Below the pieces are notes generated by a model, which did not search any database, had not been told where the DNA came from, and saw nothing but the letters and a program-made list of their open reading frames with translations. 64,000 bases of DNA, from NCBI RefSeq assembly GCF_016863535.1, contig NZ_BOPB01000012.1, forward strand, positions 1 through 64,000. Direction: 5' to 3'. A program made the translations under genes and the position numbers. The DNA comes from Micromonospora lutea. Lineage in GTDB: Bacteria; Actinomycetota; Actinomycetes; Mycobacteriales; Micromonosporaceae. Shown piece after piece: positions 17,786 through 26,051 of this stretch (its first letter is position 1; every line of letters begins with the position of its first letter).

Positions 17786-19375
17786 ATGACTTCCCTCCTC
17801 AACCTGCTCGCCGTACCGCCGACTCTGCTCGCGCTCGGCGAGCCCACGCATGGCGAGTCCGCTTTCCTCCAGATCCGCAACGAGGCCTTCATGTCGCTGG
17901 CCGAGCAGGGCTACCGGTCGATCGCACTGGAGAGCGACCGGGCTGCGGGCCTGGTGGCCAACGAGTTCGTCCAAGGCTCCGCCGCCGTCACGCTCGACCG
18001 TGCGCTAGCCGACGGGTTCAGCCACGGGTTCGGCAGCGCCCCCGCCAACCGTGACCTGCTGCTGCGCATGCGCGAGTGGAACGCCGGGCGGCCGGCTTCC
18101 GAGCACCTGGCGTTCCACGGCTTCGACGCCCCACTGGAAATCGAGGGCGCTCCGAGTCCACGGCGCTACCTCACCCGGGTCTGCGACTTCCTCGGCCTCG
18201 ACCGGTCAGCCGAGATCGACGATCTGATCGGGGACGAGGCCCGGTGGAGCGACACCGCAGCGATATGGGAACCAGGCAGGTCGATCGGACGCTCGGCCGA
18301 CGCACAGCGGCTGCGGGTCATCGCCGACGACCTGCTGACCGAGCTCTACCTGCAGGCAGCCCACCGAACCGAAGGCTGGCAGGCGGCATTCGTACACGCC
18401 ACGTCCGCCATCGCGGTCCTGCGGTATCACGCCGCGGCAGCCGCACCACTGGAGCGGGAGGAGCGCTTCGCTCGCCTGGCCGGGGTCCGGGACGCGCTGA
18501 TGGCGGAGAACCTGCTCGCGATCCGGTCGGTCGAGGCACACCGCGGACCCACCCTGGCCTTCGCGCACAACACGCATCTCCAACGGCACTCAAGCACGAT
18601 GACGATGGCCGGAACGGAGATGTCGTGGGCCGGCGCCGGCGCGATCGTCGCCGCGCTGCTGGATGACCGGTACGCGGTGATCGTCGGTAGCCTCGGCGCG
18701 AGCCCCGCGCTCGGCATCGAGGCACCCGCCGCGTCGACCTACGAAGGCAGCCTCCAGCAGGAGAGCCTCCTGCCGCGCTACCTGCGCCCGTCGGAGATAG
18801 CACCGGCCGAGCAGCGATCGCACGACTACCGCTACTTCCCGTTGGACCAGGTCACCATCGCACGCGCCGACGCGGTGCTGCACATCCCGACCGGCGTCGA
18901 CGCGGCCGTGCTCGCCGACCGGATTCTCGCGCTGCCCGGCGTCGAGCAGGTCGTGGCGAGCGAGGAGAACGGATCACCCGAGGACGCCTGGGGCGACCGG
19001 TTCTTCTACGTCGGTCCGGACCGACGCCAGCCGTTCGCCACCATCGTCGAGCACGACGTGCCCGGCTTCGACGACGCCTCTCAACTCGACCGCCCCGACG
19101 TCTTCCGCCTCAACCTGGACCTGGGCCGAGCCGAGTTCGAGAGCCTGTTCGGCTTTCCACCCAGAGATTTCGAGGACCACCGGCACGAGTTCGACTACGC
19201 CCGGCTGGACACTCTCGTGCCGCACCCGGGCTACGCGCGGTACGGCTTCGGCAGCATCGTCATGCCCGGCCCGCAGCTGCTGCCCGAGGTCGACCGGCTC
19301 CTCGCGATCGCGCACGCCCGAGCAGTCGACCGGGACGAGCGCGCGGCGCGCCGGGCGGCTGACCGGCAGGACTGA
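17786..19375 (+). CDS. Erythromycin esterase-like enzyme fused to a DUF6194 domain
   Basis: Residues 1 to about 345 match the erythromycin esterase/EreA-EreB-like superfamily: LALGEPTHGESAF with the conserved Glu-His, IALESDR, an FAHNTHLQ histidine near residue 255, and a later GAGAIVAALLDDRY region. Residues about 370-520 form a second domain (DAVLHIPTGVDA, RFFYVGPDRRQPFATIV, LFGFPP, HPGYARYGFGSIVMPGP) that I recognise as DUF6194, normally a separate protein. The enzyme could open macrolide lactones or act on a related ester; the DUF6194 part has no known function. It is probably controlled by the divergent tandem MerR. Confidence 0.75.
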   Translation: MTSLLNLLAVPPTLLALGEPTHGESAFLQIRNEAFMSLAEQGYRSIALESDRAAGLVANEFVQGSAAVTLDRALADGFSHGFGSAPANRDLLLRMREWNAGRPASEHLAFHGFDAPLEIEGAPSPRRYLTRVCDFLGLDRSAEIDDLIGDEARWSDTAAIWEPGRSIGRSADAQRLRVIADDLLTELYLQAAHRTEGWQAAFVHATSAIAVLRYHAAAAAPLEREERFARLAGVRDALMAENLLAIRSVEAHRGPTLAFAHNTHLQRHSSTMTMAGTEMSWAGAGAIVAALLDDRYAVIVGSLGASPALGIEAPAASTYEGSLQQESLLPRYLRPSEIAPAEQRSHDYRYFPLDQVTIARADAVLHIPTGVDAAVLADRILALPGVEQVVASEENGSPEDAWGDRFFYVGPDRRQPFATIVEHDVPGFDDASQLDRPDVFRLNLDLGRAEFESLFGFPPRDFEDHRHEFDYARLDTLVPHPGYARYGFGSIVMPGPQLLPEVDRLLAIAHARAVDRDERAARRAADRQD

Positions 19376-19513
19376 CACCGACGCGACCTGGGTCAGAGGC
19401 GTGTGGCGGCCAGGGGTTACCGAGGCGACAGGTGTGCCGCCTTCGGCGCGGCTGCTCCGCTGGCAGCCCGCCGACGCGGAACCGGCGACCTGATCAAGCC
19501 GGCCCCCGGTCGC

Positions 19514-19921
19514 TCAGGCGGAGACGGGCGGCAGGTCAGCATCCGCCAAGGATGGACAGGCCTCGTCGCCCGTTCGCTCGGCCGCATCGATGTAGTCGGC
19601 GAGAGCGTCACGGGATCGGGCGAGCCTGTCCATCTGGTCGTCCAGCCGCCGCAGCCGGGAACGCATCGCGGCCAGCAGTTCGGGACACCCGAGCAGCTTT
19701 GGAGCCTCTCCGACCGCGCAGGGCAGCAGGTAGGCGATGTCCTCGGATGACAGACCGGCACCAAGCAGGTGGCGGATCTGCTTCACCCGCAGCATGGCGT
19801 TCTCGTCGTACTCGCGGTAACCGTTCGCGCCGCGGTCGGCCTTCAGCAGGCCCTGCGCCTCGTAATAGCGCAACTGATGAGCGTTGACGCCCGTCCTACG
19901 ACTCAGTTCCCCGATCCGCAT
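19514..19921 (-). CDS. MerR-family regulator
   Basis: This 135-residue protein has an N-terminal MerR winged helix (MRIGELSRRTGVNAHQLRYY, GYREYDE) and a long dimerisation helix. Two cysteines near the middle (LLPCAVGEAPKLLGCPELL) could sense redox state or a metal, although no full metal-binding loop is visible. The start at 19921 has GAGG upstream. It diverges from the NADPH-dependent reductase gene, the likely target. Confidence 0.82.
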   Translation of the reverse strand: MRIGELSRRTGVNAHQLRYYEAQGLLKADRGANGYREYDENAMLRVKQIRHLLGAGLSSEDIAYLLPCAVGEAPKLLGCPELLAAMRSRLRRLDDQMDRLARSRDALADYIDAAERTGDEACPSLADADLPPVSA

Positions 19922-19931
19922 CGAACCTCGC

Positions 19932-19963
19932 TTGACCTTCACACCGGTATCAATGTTGATGAT
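19932..19963 (+). promoter_or_regulatory. Putative MerR-controlled promoter of the reductase gene
   Basis: TTGACC (19932-19937) is followed by a spacer of about 20 bases and GATGAT (19958-19963). Such long spacers are typical of MerR-activated promoters. GGTATCAA (19946-19953) pairs imperfectly with TTGACC. Transcription would start at or next to the ATG at 19970. Confidence 0.35.
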
Positions 19964-19969
19964 GCTGCC

Positions 19970-20848
19970 ATGACCAAGAGCGATACTTCCGTAACCGTCA
20001 TCGGACTCGGACTGATGGGTCAGGCCCTCGCCCGTGCGTTCCTGAAAGCCGGACATGACACCACCGTGTGGAACCGTACGCCCGCCAAGGCCGACCAGCT
20101 GGTGGCCGAAGGTGCGCGGCTGGCGTCAACGGTCGGCGACGCGCTCAAGGCCGGTTCCCTGACGATCCTCTGCGTCACCGACTACCCGGCCATGTTCGAG
20201 CTGCTCGGCGCGGCAGCAGTCGACCTGAACGGAAAGCTGCTGATCAGCATGACGTCGGGCAGCTCGACCCAGGCCCGGGAAGCCGCCCAATGGGCCGAGC
20301 AGCGCGGCGCCCGCTACCTGGACGCCGCCATCATGGCGATCCCGCCAGCGATCGGGACCGCCGAGGCGGTGATCCTGCACAGCGGGCCGCAGTCGGCTTT
20401 CGAGGCACACAGGCCAACGCTGAGTGCACTCGGCACCGTCACCTACCTGGGTACCGACCCTGGTCTAGCGTCCCTGTACGACGTGGCCGGCCTGGCGATG
20501 ATGTGGAGCGTGCTGAACGCCTGGCTCCAGGGCACCGCCATGCTCAGGACGGCCGGCGTCGACGCTGCGACGTATGCGCCGTTCGCCCAGCAGATCGCGG
20601 CTGTGGTGGCCGAATGGCTGCCCGGGTATGCCGAGCAGATCGACCGCGGCGCCTTCCCCGCCGAGGCGTCGGCCCTGGAAACCGACGTGCGGGCGATGGC
20701 ACACCTGATCGAGGAGAGCGAGGCGGTGGGTGTCAACGCCGAACTACCAAAGCTGATCAAGGCGATGGCAGACCGCTCGATCGCCGCCGGACACGGTGGA
20801 GAGCAGTATCCCGTGCTGATCGAGGAGTTCGGCAAAGTGAACACCTGA
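19970..20848 (+). CDS. NADPH-dependent imine reductase-like oxidoreductase
   Basis: This protein of about 292 residues has an N-terminal Rossmann fold (VIGLGLMGQALARAFLKAGH, NRTPAKA for NADP) and a helical C-terminal domain of the imine reductase/6PGDH-like type: AIMAIPPAIGT, LGTDPGLASLYDVAGLAM and HGGEQYP. The Asp in LYDVA is at the catalytic position seen in imine reductases. Natural substrates of the family are cyclic imines or carbonyl/amine pairs. It is probably activated by the divergent MerR and perhaps leaderless. Confidence 0.75.
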   Translation: MTKSDTSVTVIGLGLMGQALARAFLKAGHDTTVWNRTPAKADQLVAEGARLASTVGDALKAGSLTILCVTDYPAMFELLGAAAVDLNGKLLISMTSGSSTQAREAAQWAEQRGARYLDAAIMAIPPAIGTAEAVILHSGPQSAFEAHRPTLSALGTVTYLGTDPGLASLYDVAGLAMMWSVLNAWLQGTAMLRTAGVDAATYAPFAQQIAAVVAEWLPGYAEQIDRGAFPAEASALETDVRAMAHLIEESEAVGVNAELPKLIKAMADRSIAAGHGGEQYPVLIEEFGKVNT

Positions 20849-21020
20849 GCGCAGAACTGAAGGCGTGGGATCTCTGTGTCCGATCTCCCGCGACGCGGGG
20901 CCCCGATCGCCGCCAGACGCGCGACGCCGAAGGACCTGTCGGGACGGGTCGCCCGCCTCTGCTCAGAACGGTTTTCCCGGGTTCGAATGGAGGTGACGAC
21001 GAGACGACAAGGAGGTCGTA

Positions 21021-21440
21021 ATGTCGACGATCACACGCTGGAAGCGTGGTCCGCTGGCCCCGTTCGACTGGGCCGACCTGTCCCTGTTCCCGATGCTCGC
21101 GCCCAGCATCCGGATCGAGAACTACCTGGAGGGCGACCAGTACGTCATCCGCGCCGAACTGCCCGGCATCGACCCGGTGAAGGACGTCCGGATAACGTAC
21201 GCCGGTGGCGAGCTGCGGCTCGACGTGGAGCGCAAGGAGCTGGTCCACCAGGACAAGATCCGTTCTGAGTTCCACTACGGATCCTTCTTCCGCACGATTC
21301 CCTTGCCCACGGGAGCCATCGAGAAGACCATCGCCGCCCGCTACGTCGACGGGATCCTCGAGATCACGGCGAAGGTCGCCGAGCCGGCTCCGGTCACGAA
21401 GGAGATCCCGGTCAAGATCGAGAACGGTAAGAAGGGCTGA
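21021..21440 (+). CDS. Hsp20/alpha-crystallin family small heat shock protein
   Basis: This 139-residue protein has a central alpha-crystallin domain (residues 35-125): YVIRAELPGIDP, DVRITYAGGELRLDVER, SEFHYGSFFRTIPLP and DGILEITAKVAE. A perfect ribosome site AAGGAGGT lies just before the ATG. It is an ATP-independent holdase that forms oligomers; residues 1-30 and the PVKIEN tail support assembly. Confidence 0.92.
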   Translation: MSTITRWKRGPLAPFDWADLSLFPMLAPSIRIENYLEGDQYVIRAELPGIDPVKDVRITYAGGELRLDVERKELVHQDKIRSEFHYGSFFRTIPLPTGAIEKTIAARYVDGILEITAKVAEPAPVTKEIPVKIENGKKG

Positions 21441-21550
21441 CACCGCTGGGGCCGGCTCCCTTCCCCCCGCCCCGGGGCCGGCCCCCCTGCGGCGACCCGG
21501 GAGGCTACCGGACCCGGGTCGACGGTCGCGGCGACCAGATGGAGGACGCG

Positions 21551-22044
21551 ATGGGACGCTGGCCCTTCTCCGATGACGACCTTCGCAAGATGTACGCCGG
21601 AGGGCGGGGTGACGCCACGGCTCGCCGCTTCGCGCGTTTCTGGGCGGCGGTGCAGGGCGTCGGCCTGTTTCCCCGGCGCTGGGTGACGCTGGAGGTCGTG
21701 GGGCGTCGTAGCGGACGACTCACCCGGTTTCCGCTGGGCATGGCCGACTGGCAGGGCGAGTGGTACCTGGTGTCCATGCTGGGCGAGAACTGCAACTGGG
21801 TACGCAACGTGCACGCGGCCGGCGGCCGAGCGACCATCCGGCATGGACGCGCCAGGGCTGCCGCCTGGTCCTGGTACCGATCGACGAGCGAGCGCCGATC
21901 CTGAAACGGTATCTGCAGAAGGTGCCGGGAGCACGGCCGCACCTCCCTGTCGACCGGCACGCACCCCTGGCCGAGTTCGAGGAGATCGCTGCGCGCTACC
22001 CCGCCTTCCGCGTCGAGTTCGCCGGCAGCTACCCAGCTCGTTAA
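21551..22044 (+). pseudogene. Deazaflavin (F420)-dependent nitroreductase-family gene with frameshift
   Basis: The first part reads as a nitroreductase-family deazaflavin-dependent oxidoreductase (WVTLEVVGRRSGRLTRFPLG, WYLVSMLGENCNWVRNVHAAGG). At about 21848-21850 the family sequence continues in the next frame (CRLVLVPIDERAPILKRYL, RPHLPVDRHAPLAEFEEIA) to a stop at 22044. One base appears to be missing in the CGCGCC run. Without the shift the protein ends early at 21904 and lacks its C-terminal third. GGAGG precedes the ATG at 21551. A sequencing error or programmed shift cannot be excluded. Confidence 0.7.
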
Positions 22045-22134
22045 GAAGTGGTCCGGGTCAGCACCTTCAGCGGCATCACGTGACGTCGGCACTCGGACTG
22101 GATGCGATTCGATTCAGGGACATTGGAGGCGATC

Positions 22135-22572
22135 ATGCGGGCGATCTACGTATCAGGACACGAGCCCGAAGGCGGGGCAGCCCGACGGGCACGTCGACCG
22201 GTGACCGAGGTGATGAGCAGTCCTGTCCTCTCCGTCTCCGTCGACACACGGCTCGGTGACGCGCTGGAGGCGATGGTTCGCACGGGGCGCCGTCACCTTG
22301 TCGTCGTCGACACGGCCGGGCGATGCGCGGGTGTGCTCGCCGACCGGGCGGTGGCTGCGGCGTGGGCGCATGACCACGCCGCACTGACCCGGCTCACCGT
22401 CGCGCAGGCGCTGGACCCGGACCCGGCGGTGGTGAACTCCCACGCAAAGGTGGTCGACGCGGCACGGCTGATGCGGGCCAGGGGCGTCGACGCCGTCGCG
22501 GTCCTCAACCCGGACGGCCTACCGATGGGCATCGTCACCGGAAGCGACCTGATCGCCCTCCTTGCCGGCTGA
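22135..22572 (+). CDS. CBS-domain pair protein
   Basis: This protein of about 145 residues consists of two CBS motifs (VTEVMSSPVLSVSVDTRLGDALEAM and LTVAQALDPDPAVVNSHAKVVDAARLM), the second ending MGIVTGSDLIALLAG. GGAGG lies upstream of the ATG at 22135. CBS pairs bind adenine nucleotides and regulate partner proteins; no partner domain is fused, so it is probably a free-standing energy or stress sensor. Confidence 0.85.
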   Translation: MRAIYVSGHEPEGGAARRARRPVTEVMSSPVLSVSVDTRLGDALEAMVRTGRRHLVVVDTAGRCAGVLADRAVAAAWAHDHAALTRLTVAQALDPDPAVVNSHAKVVDAARLMRARGVDAVAVLNPDGLPMGIVTGSDLIALLAG

Positions 22573-22616
22573 GGCGCCTGAGTGCTCGATCGCCGCGGCA
22601 CCGCCGAACCGGCCAG

Positions 22617-22838
22617 CCCTGGTTTCTCGCCGGGGCGATCCTCGAGCGGACGAGCCGGCTGCGGGTCTTCCCCGACGTCGCGAACCTGCCGCTTCGCTCC
22701 CCGGTCACGATCGCCAAGACCGCCGCCCGTCTCGACTTGCTCTGGTCGGACGAGCGGTCGGTGCGCTTCTCCGGTCGACACTACGAGTTGCGGGGCGCGA
22801 CGCCAGGACCGCAGCCGGCCCATGACAGCGGGCTCTAG
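22617..22838 (+). pseudogene. Remnant of a luciferase-like flavin monooxygenase
   Basis: The frame from about 22617 to the TAG at 22838 reads AGAILERTSRLRVFPDVANLPL and then TIAKTAARLDLL, which is the early core of LLM-class monooxygenases. It then jumps directly to WSDERSVRFSGRHYELRGA, which normally lies 60-80 residues later. An internal deletion near 22736-22745 and missing ends make this a dead fragment. It overlaps the end of the FMN reductase gene by four bases. Confidence 0.65.
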
Positions 22839-23425
22839 GTCCCGGACTGGGCGGTGGCCATCGTCGTGTCAGCCCGCACGGTCGCCAACGCGCCGCTCCA
22901 GGCCGTCAGCTGGTCGAGCATCGTGTTCACCGCATCCACCTGATGGGCACCTGGCTTGAAAGCACTGAAGTTCTCAAAGTCGGTGAACAGCGACAGTGCC
23001 ACCTGCGCCCGTACGTCCGCGACCTGCAACTCCGCCATCACCAGGCGGAGGTGCTCCACGGCGCGGGTGCCGCCGACGCTGCCGTAGCTCACGAACCCGG
23101 CCGCCTTGTTGTTCCACTCCGCGTAGAGGAAGTCGATGGCGTTCTTCAGCGCCCCGGACGTGGAGTGGTTGTACTCCGGGGTCACGAAGACGTACCCGTC
23201 GTAGGAGGCGATCTCCTCGGCCCACCGCAGCGTGTGTGGCTGGGTGTACTGCCCGAGCGACGGAGGCGCCATCTCGTCGAGATGCGGCAGGTCGAAGTCC
23301 TTGATGTCGACGAGGTGATACTCGGCGTCGCCGCGCTTGCTGGCGATGTCGTGCACCCAGCGAGCCACCGCCTCCCCGTTACGGCCGGGACGCGTACTGC
23401 CGATGATGATGCCGATTCTGGTCAT
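22835..23425 (-). CDS. NAD(P)H-dependent FMN reductase
   Basis: This 196-residue flavodoxin-like reductase has IGIIIGSTRPGRNGEAVA for the FMN phosphate loop, LPHLDE, and the conserved TPEYNHSTSGALKNAIDFL segment. GGAAGGG precedes the ATG. It supplies reduced FMN or reduces quinones or azo compounds. It lies beside a luciferase-like monooxygenase remnant, and the two may once have formed a two-component monooxygenase. Confidence 0.87.
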   Translation of the reverse strand: MTRIGIIIGSTRPGRNGEAVARWVHDIASKRGDAEYHLVDIKDFDLPHLDEMAPPSLGQYTQPHTLRWAEEIASYDGYVFVTPEYNHSTSGALKNAIDFLYAEWNNKAAGFVSYGSVGGTRAVEHLRLVMAELQVADVRAQVALSLFTDFENFSAFKPGAHQVDAVNTMLDQLTAWSGALATVRADTTMATAQSGT

Positions 23426-23573
23426 TGTCGCCCTTCCGCTACGGTCCCGACACGTTCGGGACCTGTTGGTCATTACCCCATCTGCCCGGGTCTGAACGGA
23501 CGCCGGAAGCCGGTCGGAGCCCTCAGCGGGATTGCTGGCGAAGGTCGAGTGCCAGCCGTCGGATCGAGGGAAG

Positions 23574-24548
23574 ATGACGAGCATGGGCGCAGGCACGATT
23601 ACCGGGTACGAAGCGCAACCGAGACGGGCCTGGCCACGGCTGCGATTGGCGGACTGGACCGATACCCGAGAAGCACTGCACATGTGGCTGCAGATCGTGG
23701 GCAAGATTCGAATGGCGCACGCGCCAACGGTCAACCACTGGTGGCACGTCACCCTGTACGTCAGTCCGCGAGGGCTGACGACCTCGCCGATCCCCCATGA
23801 CCTCGGATCCTTCGACATGGAGTTCGACTTCATCGACCACTCGCTGCGCATCAGGACCAGCGACGGCCGCGAACGTCACGTGACGCTGGAAGCCAAACCG
23901 GTGGCGGGCTTCTACTCCGAGATCATGTGTGCGCTGGGCGAGCTGAGCATCGACACGCACATCCATGCCAAGCCCAACGAGGTGGACCCCGCCGTCCCGT
24001 TCGCCGAGGACTACCGACACGCCGCCTATGACCCCCGCGCGGCGCAACTCTTCTGGGGTCAACTCCTACAGGCCGACCGAGTCATCGGGGAATTCCGATC
24101 CCGCTTCGTCGGCAAGGCAAGTCCGGTGCAGTTCTTCTGGGGCGGGATGGACCTGGCCTGCTCCAGGTTCTCTGGACGCCCGGCGCCACCACATACCGGC
24201 AGTGGCCGCCCCAACTTTCCGAGTTGGATCGAGCGCGAGGCATACACGCACGAACTGGCCAGCTGCGGATTCTGGCCCGGTGGCGGCGAGGAAGGAGCCT
24301 TCTACGCCTACGCCTATCCCGAACCACCCGGCTTCGCCGACTACCCGATACGCCCAGCCGCCGCGTACTACCACCGAGACCTGGGTGAGTACGTGCTCCC
24401 GTACGAGGCCGTGGCCGAAGCAGCGGACCCGGACCACATGCTGATGGAGTTTCTGGACACCACCTACGCTGCCGTCGCGGACCTGGCCGATTGGGACCGG
24501 ACGGCTCTCGAGACCGACCCACGTCACGGTCCGCGCCGAACGTCCTGA
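23574..24548 (+). CDS. DUF5996 family protein
   Basis: This protein of about 324 residues begins WPRLRLADWTDTREALHMWLQIVGKIRM with NHWWHVTLYVSPRGL, which is characteristic of DUF5996. Other visible elements are an aromatic cluster (LFWGQLL, VQFFWGGMDLACSRFSGR) and EGAFYAYAYPEPPGF. No catalytic motif is evident and the function is unknown. The ATG at 23574 is chosen because GAGGGAAG lies just upstream. Confidence 0.75.
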   Translation: MTSMGAGTITGYEAQPRRAWPRLRLADWTDTREALHMWLQIVGKIRMAHAPTVNHWWHVTLYVSPRGLTTSPIPHDLGSFDMEFDFIDHSLRIRTSDGRERHVTLEAKPVAGFYSEIMCALGELSIDTHIHAKPNEVDPAVPFAEDYRHAAYDPRAAQLFWGQLLQADRVIGEFRSRFVGKASPVQFFWGGMDLACSRFSGRPAPPHTGSGRPNFPSWIEREAYTHELASCGFWPGGGEEGAFYAYAYPEPPGFADYPIRPAAAYYHRDLGEYVLPYEAVAEAADPDHMLMEFLDTTYAAVADLADWDRTALETDPRHGPRRTS

Positions 24549-24642
24549 TCAGCTCACATGTCGGCGGCCTGACCGCCACGCTGGCGCGCCGAGCCTGCCG
24601 ACCGCTGGGCCGTAGGGTCGGTCGCCGACCGCGCGTGCCAGG

Positions 24643-25527
24643 TCAGATGTTCGTGGTGTCAGCAGGCGGCGCGTCGTCCGGAGGCTGCGGGGACGCTGAT
24701 TCACCGGTGACTTCTGGGCAGGCGAGACCGAGGGTGTAGGCCGTCATCGAGAGCGAGCCGTAGGCGTAGCCGTCCACCAGCACGTCGATGTCGGGGACGC
24801 CCGAAGCCGAGGCGAGGCCGGCGAGGTACAGCGCCGGGATGAAGTGGTCGGGCGTCGGCACGGCGAGGCGGTAGTCGCGGTGGCTGTCCAGGGCCGCGAA
24901 CTCGGCGGGGTCACTCAGCATGCGGGCCTTGGCGTCCTCGTCGAAGCGTTGCGCCCAGTCGTACCCGTCGTCGGTGAGTTTCCAGTCCATGCTGCGGAGG
25001 TTGTGCACCACGTTCCCGCTGGCGATGATGAGGACACCCCGCTCACGCAGCGTGGCCAACTTGGCGCCGAGCTCGATGTGGTAGTCGAACGGTTTGGCGG
25101 CGTTGATGCTGAGCTGCACGACGGGGATGGACGCATCGGGGAAGGCGTGCGTCAGGACCGACCAGGTGCCGTGGTCGATGCCCCAGCTGTCAACGTCCGC
25201 GCCGACCCAGGTCGGGTGAACCACGTCGCTGATCTCGGTGGCCAACTCGGGCAGCCCGGGCGCAGGATACTGGACGTCGAAAAGCTCCTGCGGGAACCCA
25301 TAGAAGTCGTGGATCGTCCGGGGCCTGGGCATGGCGGTGACCGCGGTGGCGTTGATGTACCAGTGCGCGCTGACGACGAGGATGGCCCGCGGGCGGGGCA
25401 CGGACGCGCCGAAGGCCCGCCAGGCGGTGGTGTAGCGGTTGACTTCGAGGGCGTTCATCGGGTTGCCGTGGCCGAAGAACGCCGCAGGCATGAGACCCGT
25501 CGATCCGTCGGTGGCCGCTGCGCTCAC
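24643..25527 (-). CDS. LigB/DODA-type extradiol ring-cleavage dioxygenase
   Basis: This 294-residue class III extradiol dioxygenase is of the 4,5-DOPA dioxygenase (YgiD) type. Metal ligands are recognisable in FFGHGNPMNAL, SAHWY, IDHGTWSVL and GNVVHNLR, with a late TPDHFIPALYLAG. The GTG start has GGGAGAG upstream. It probably oxidises a catechol-type compound; bacterial members have broad, poorly defined substrates. Confidence 0.85.
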   Translation of the reverse strand: MSAAATDGSTGLMPAAFFGHGNPMNALEVNRYTTAWRAFGASVPRPRAILVVSAHWYINATAVTAMPRPRTIHDFYGFPQELFDVQYPAPGLPELATEISDVVHPTWVGADVDSWGIDHGTWSVLTHAFPDASIPVVQLSINAAKPFDYHIELGAKLATLRERGVLIIASGNVVHNLRSMDWKLTDDGYDWAQRFDEDAKARMLSDPAEFAALDSHRDYRLAVPTPDHFIPALYLAGLASASGVPDIDVLVDGYAYGSLSMTAYTLGLACPEVTGESASPQPPDDAPPADTTNI

Positions 25528-25664
25528 AATCGTGGCTCTCCCTCGGTGCTCGTGTCGCTTGCCCGCGAACGGCAGGTGGCCGTGCCGGGCACGCCTTCAG
25601 ACTAGGGCTTTCCGGCAGAACCAGGGGATCGTCTCCCGGCCCGGCACCGAACGCTGAGAAAGAG

Positions 25665-25704
25665 TCAAGGCCATGACCGGCGTTCTCGCTGGTCATGGCC
25701 TTGA
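25665..25704 (-). terminator. 14-bp perfect hairpin after tRNA-Arg
   Basis: Arms 25665-25678 and 25691-25704 pair perfectly around a 12-base loop, six bases beyond the 3' end of the leftward tRNA. It probably terminates the tRNA transcript. Confidence 0.6.
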
Positions 25705-25709
25705 TCGTG

Positions 25710-25785
25710 TGGCGCGCCCGAAGGGACTCGAACCCCTAACCTTCTGATCCGTAGTCAGATGCTCTATCCGTTGAGCTACGGGCGC
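25710..25785 (-). tRNA. tRNA-Arg(ACG)
   Basis: This is a full cloverleaf on the minus strand: acceptor GCGCCCG/CGGGCGC, D-stem GCTC/GAGC, anticodon loop CTACGGA (ACG) in a TCTGA/TCAGA stem, and TPsiC GTTCGAG. The 3' CCA is encoded at 25712-25710. Confidence 0.95.
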
Positions 25786-25819
25786 TGGTGCTCGGCCAGT
25801 CTACACACCGGCCTTCGCG

Positions 25820-25910
25820 CGGAGACTCCGGGATTCGAACCCGGGAGGGGCTTTAAGACCCCAACCGCATTAGCAGTGCGGCGCCATAGACCAGACTAGG
25901 CGAAGTCTCC
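25820..25910 (-). tRNA. tRNA-Ser(GCT)
   Basis: This is a long class II tRNA with acceptor GGAGACT/AGTCTCC, anticodon stem CCGCA/TGCGG with loop CTGCTAA (GCT), and an extended variable arm (TTGGGGTCTTAAAGCCCC). No CCA is encoded. It lies 35 bases from tRNA-Arg on the same strand. Confidence 0.95.
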
Positions 25911-26051
25911 CAGGTGGCCTGCAGACCACCGCGCCCGAGGATACAGGCCGCGCCCGGCCGGGAGCAAAGCGACTACCGGAACGAGCCGTACCCAGGGTGC
26001 CAGGACCGCTCCCGCTGTGCGTTGCTGTGATCAGGACTACGCTCCATCGAC

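Noticed and set aside
25710..25910. tRNA-Arg/tRNA-Ser pair as a possible second integration site
   Set aside because: No duplicated tRNA 3' end, integrase or excisionase is nearby.
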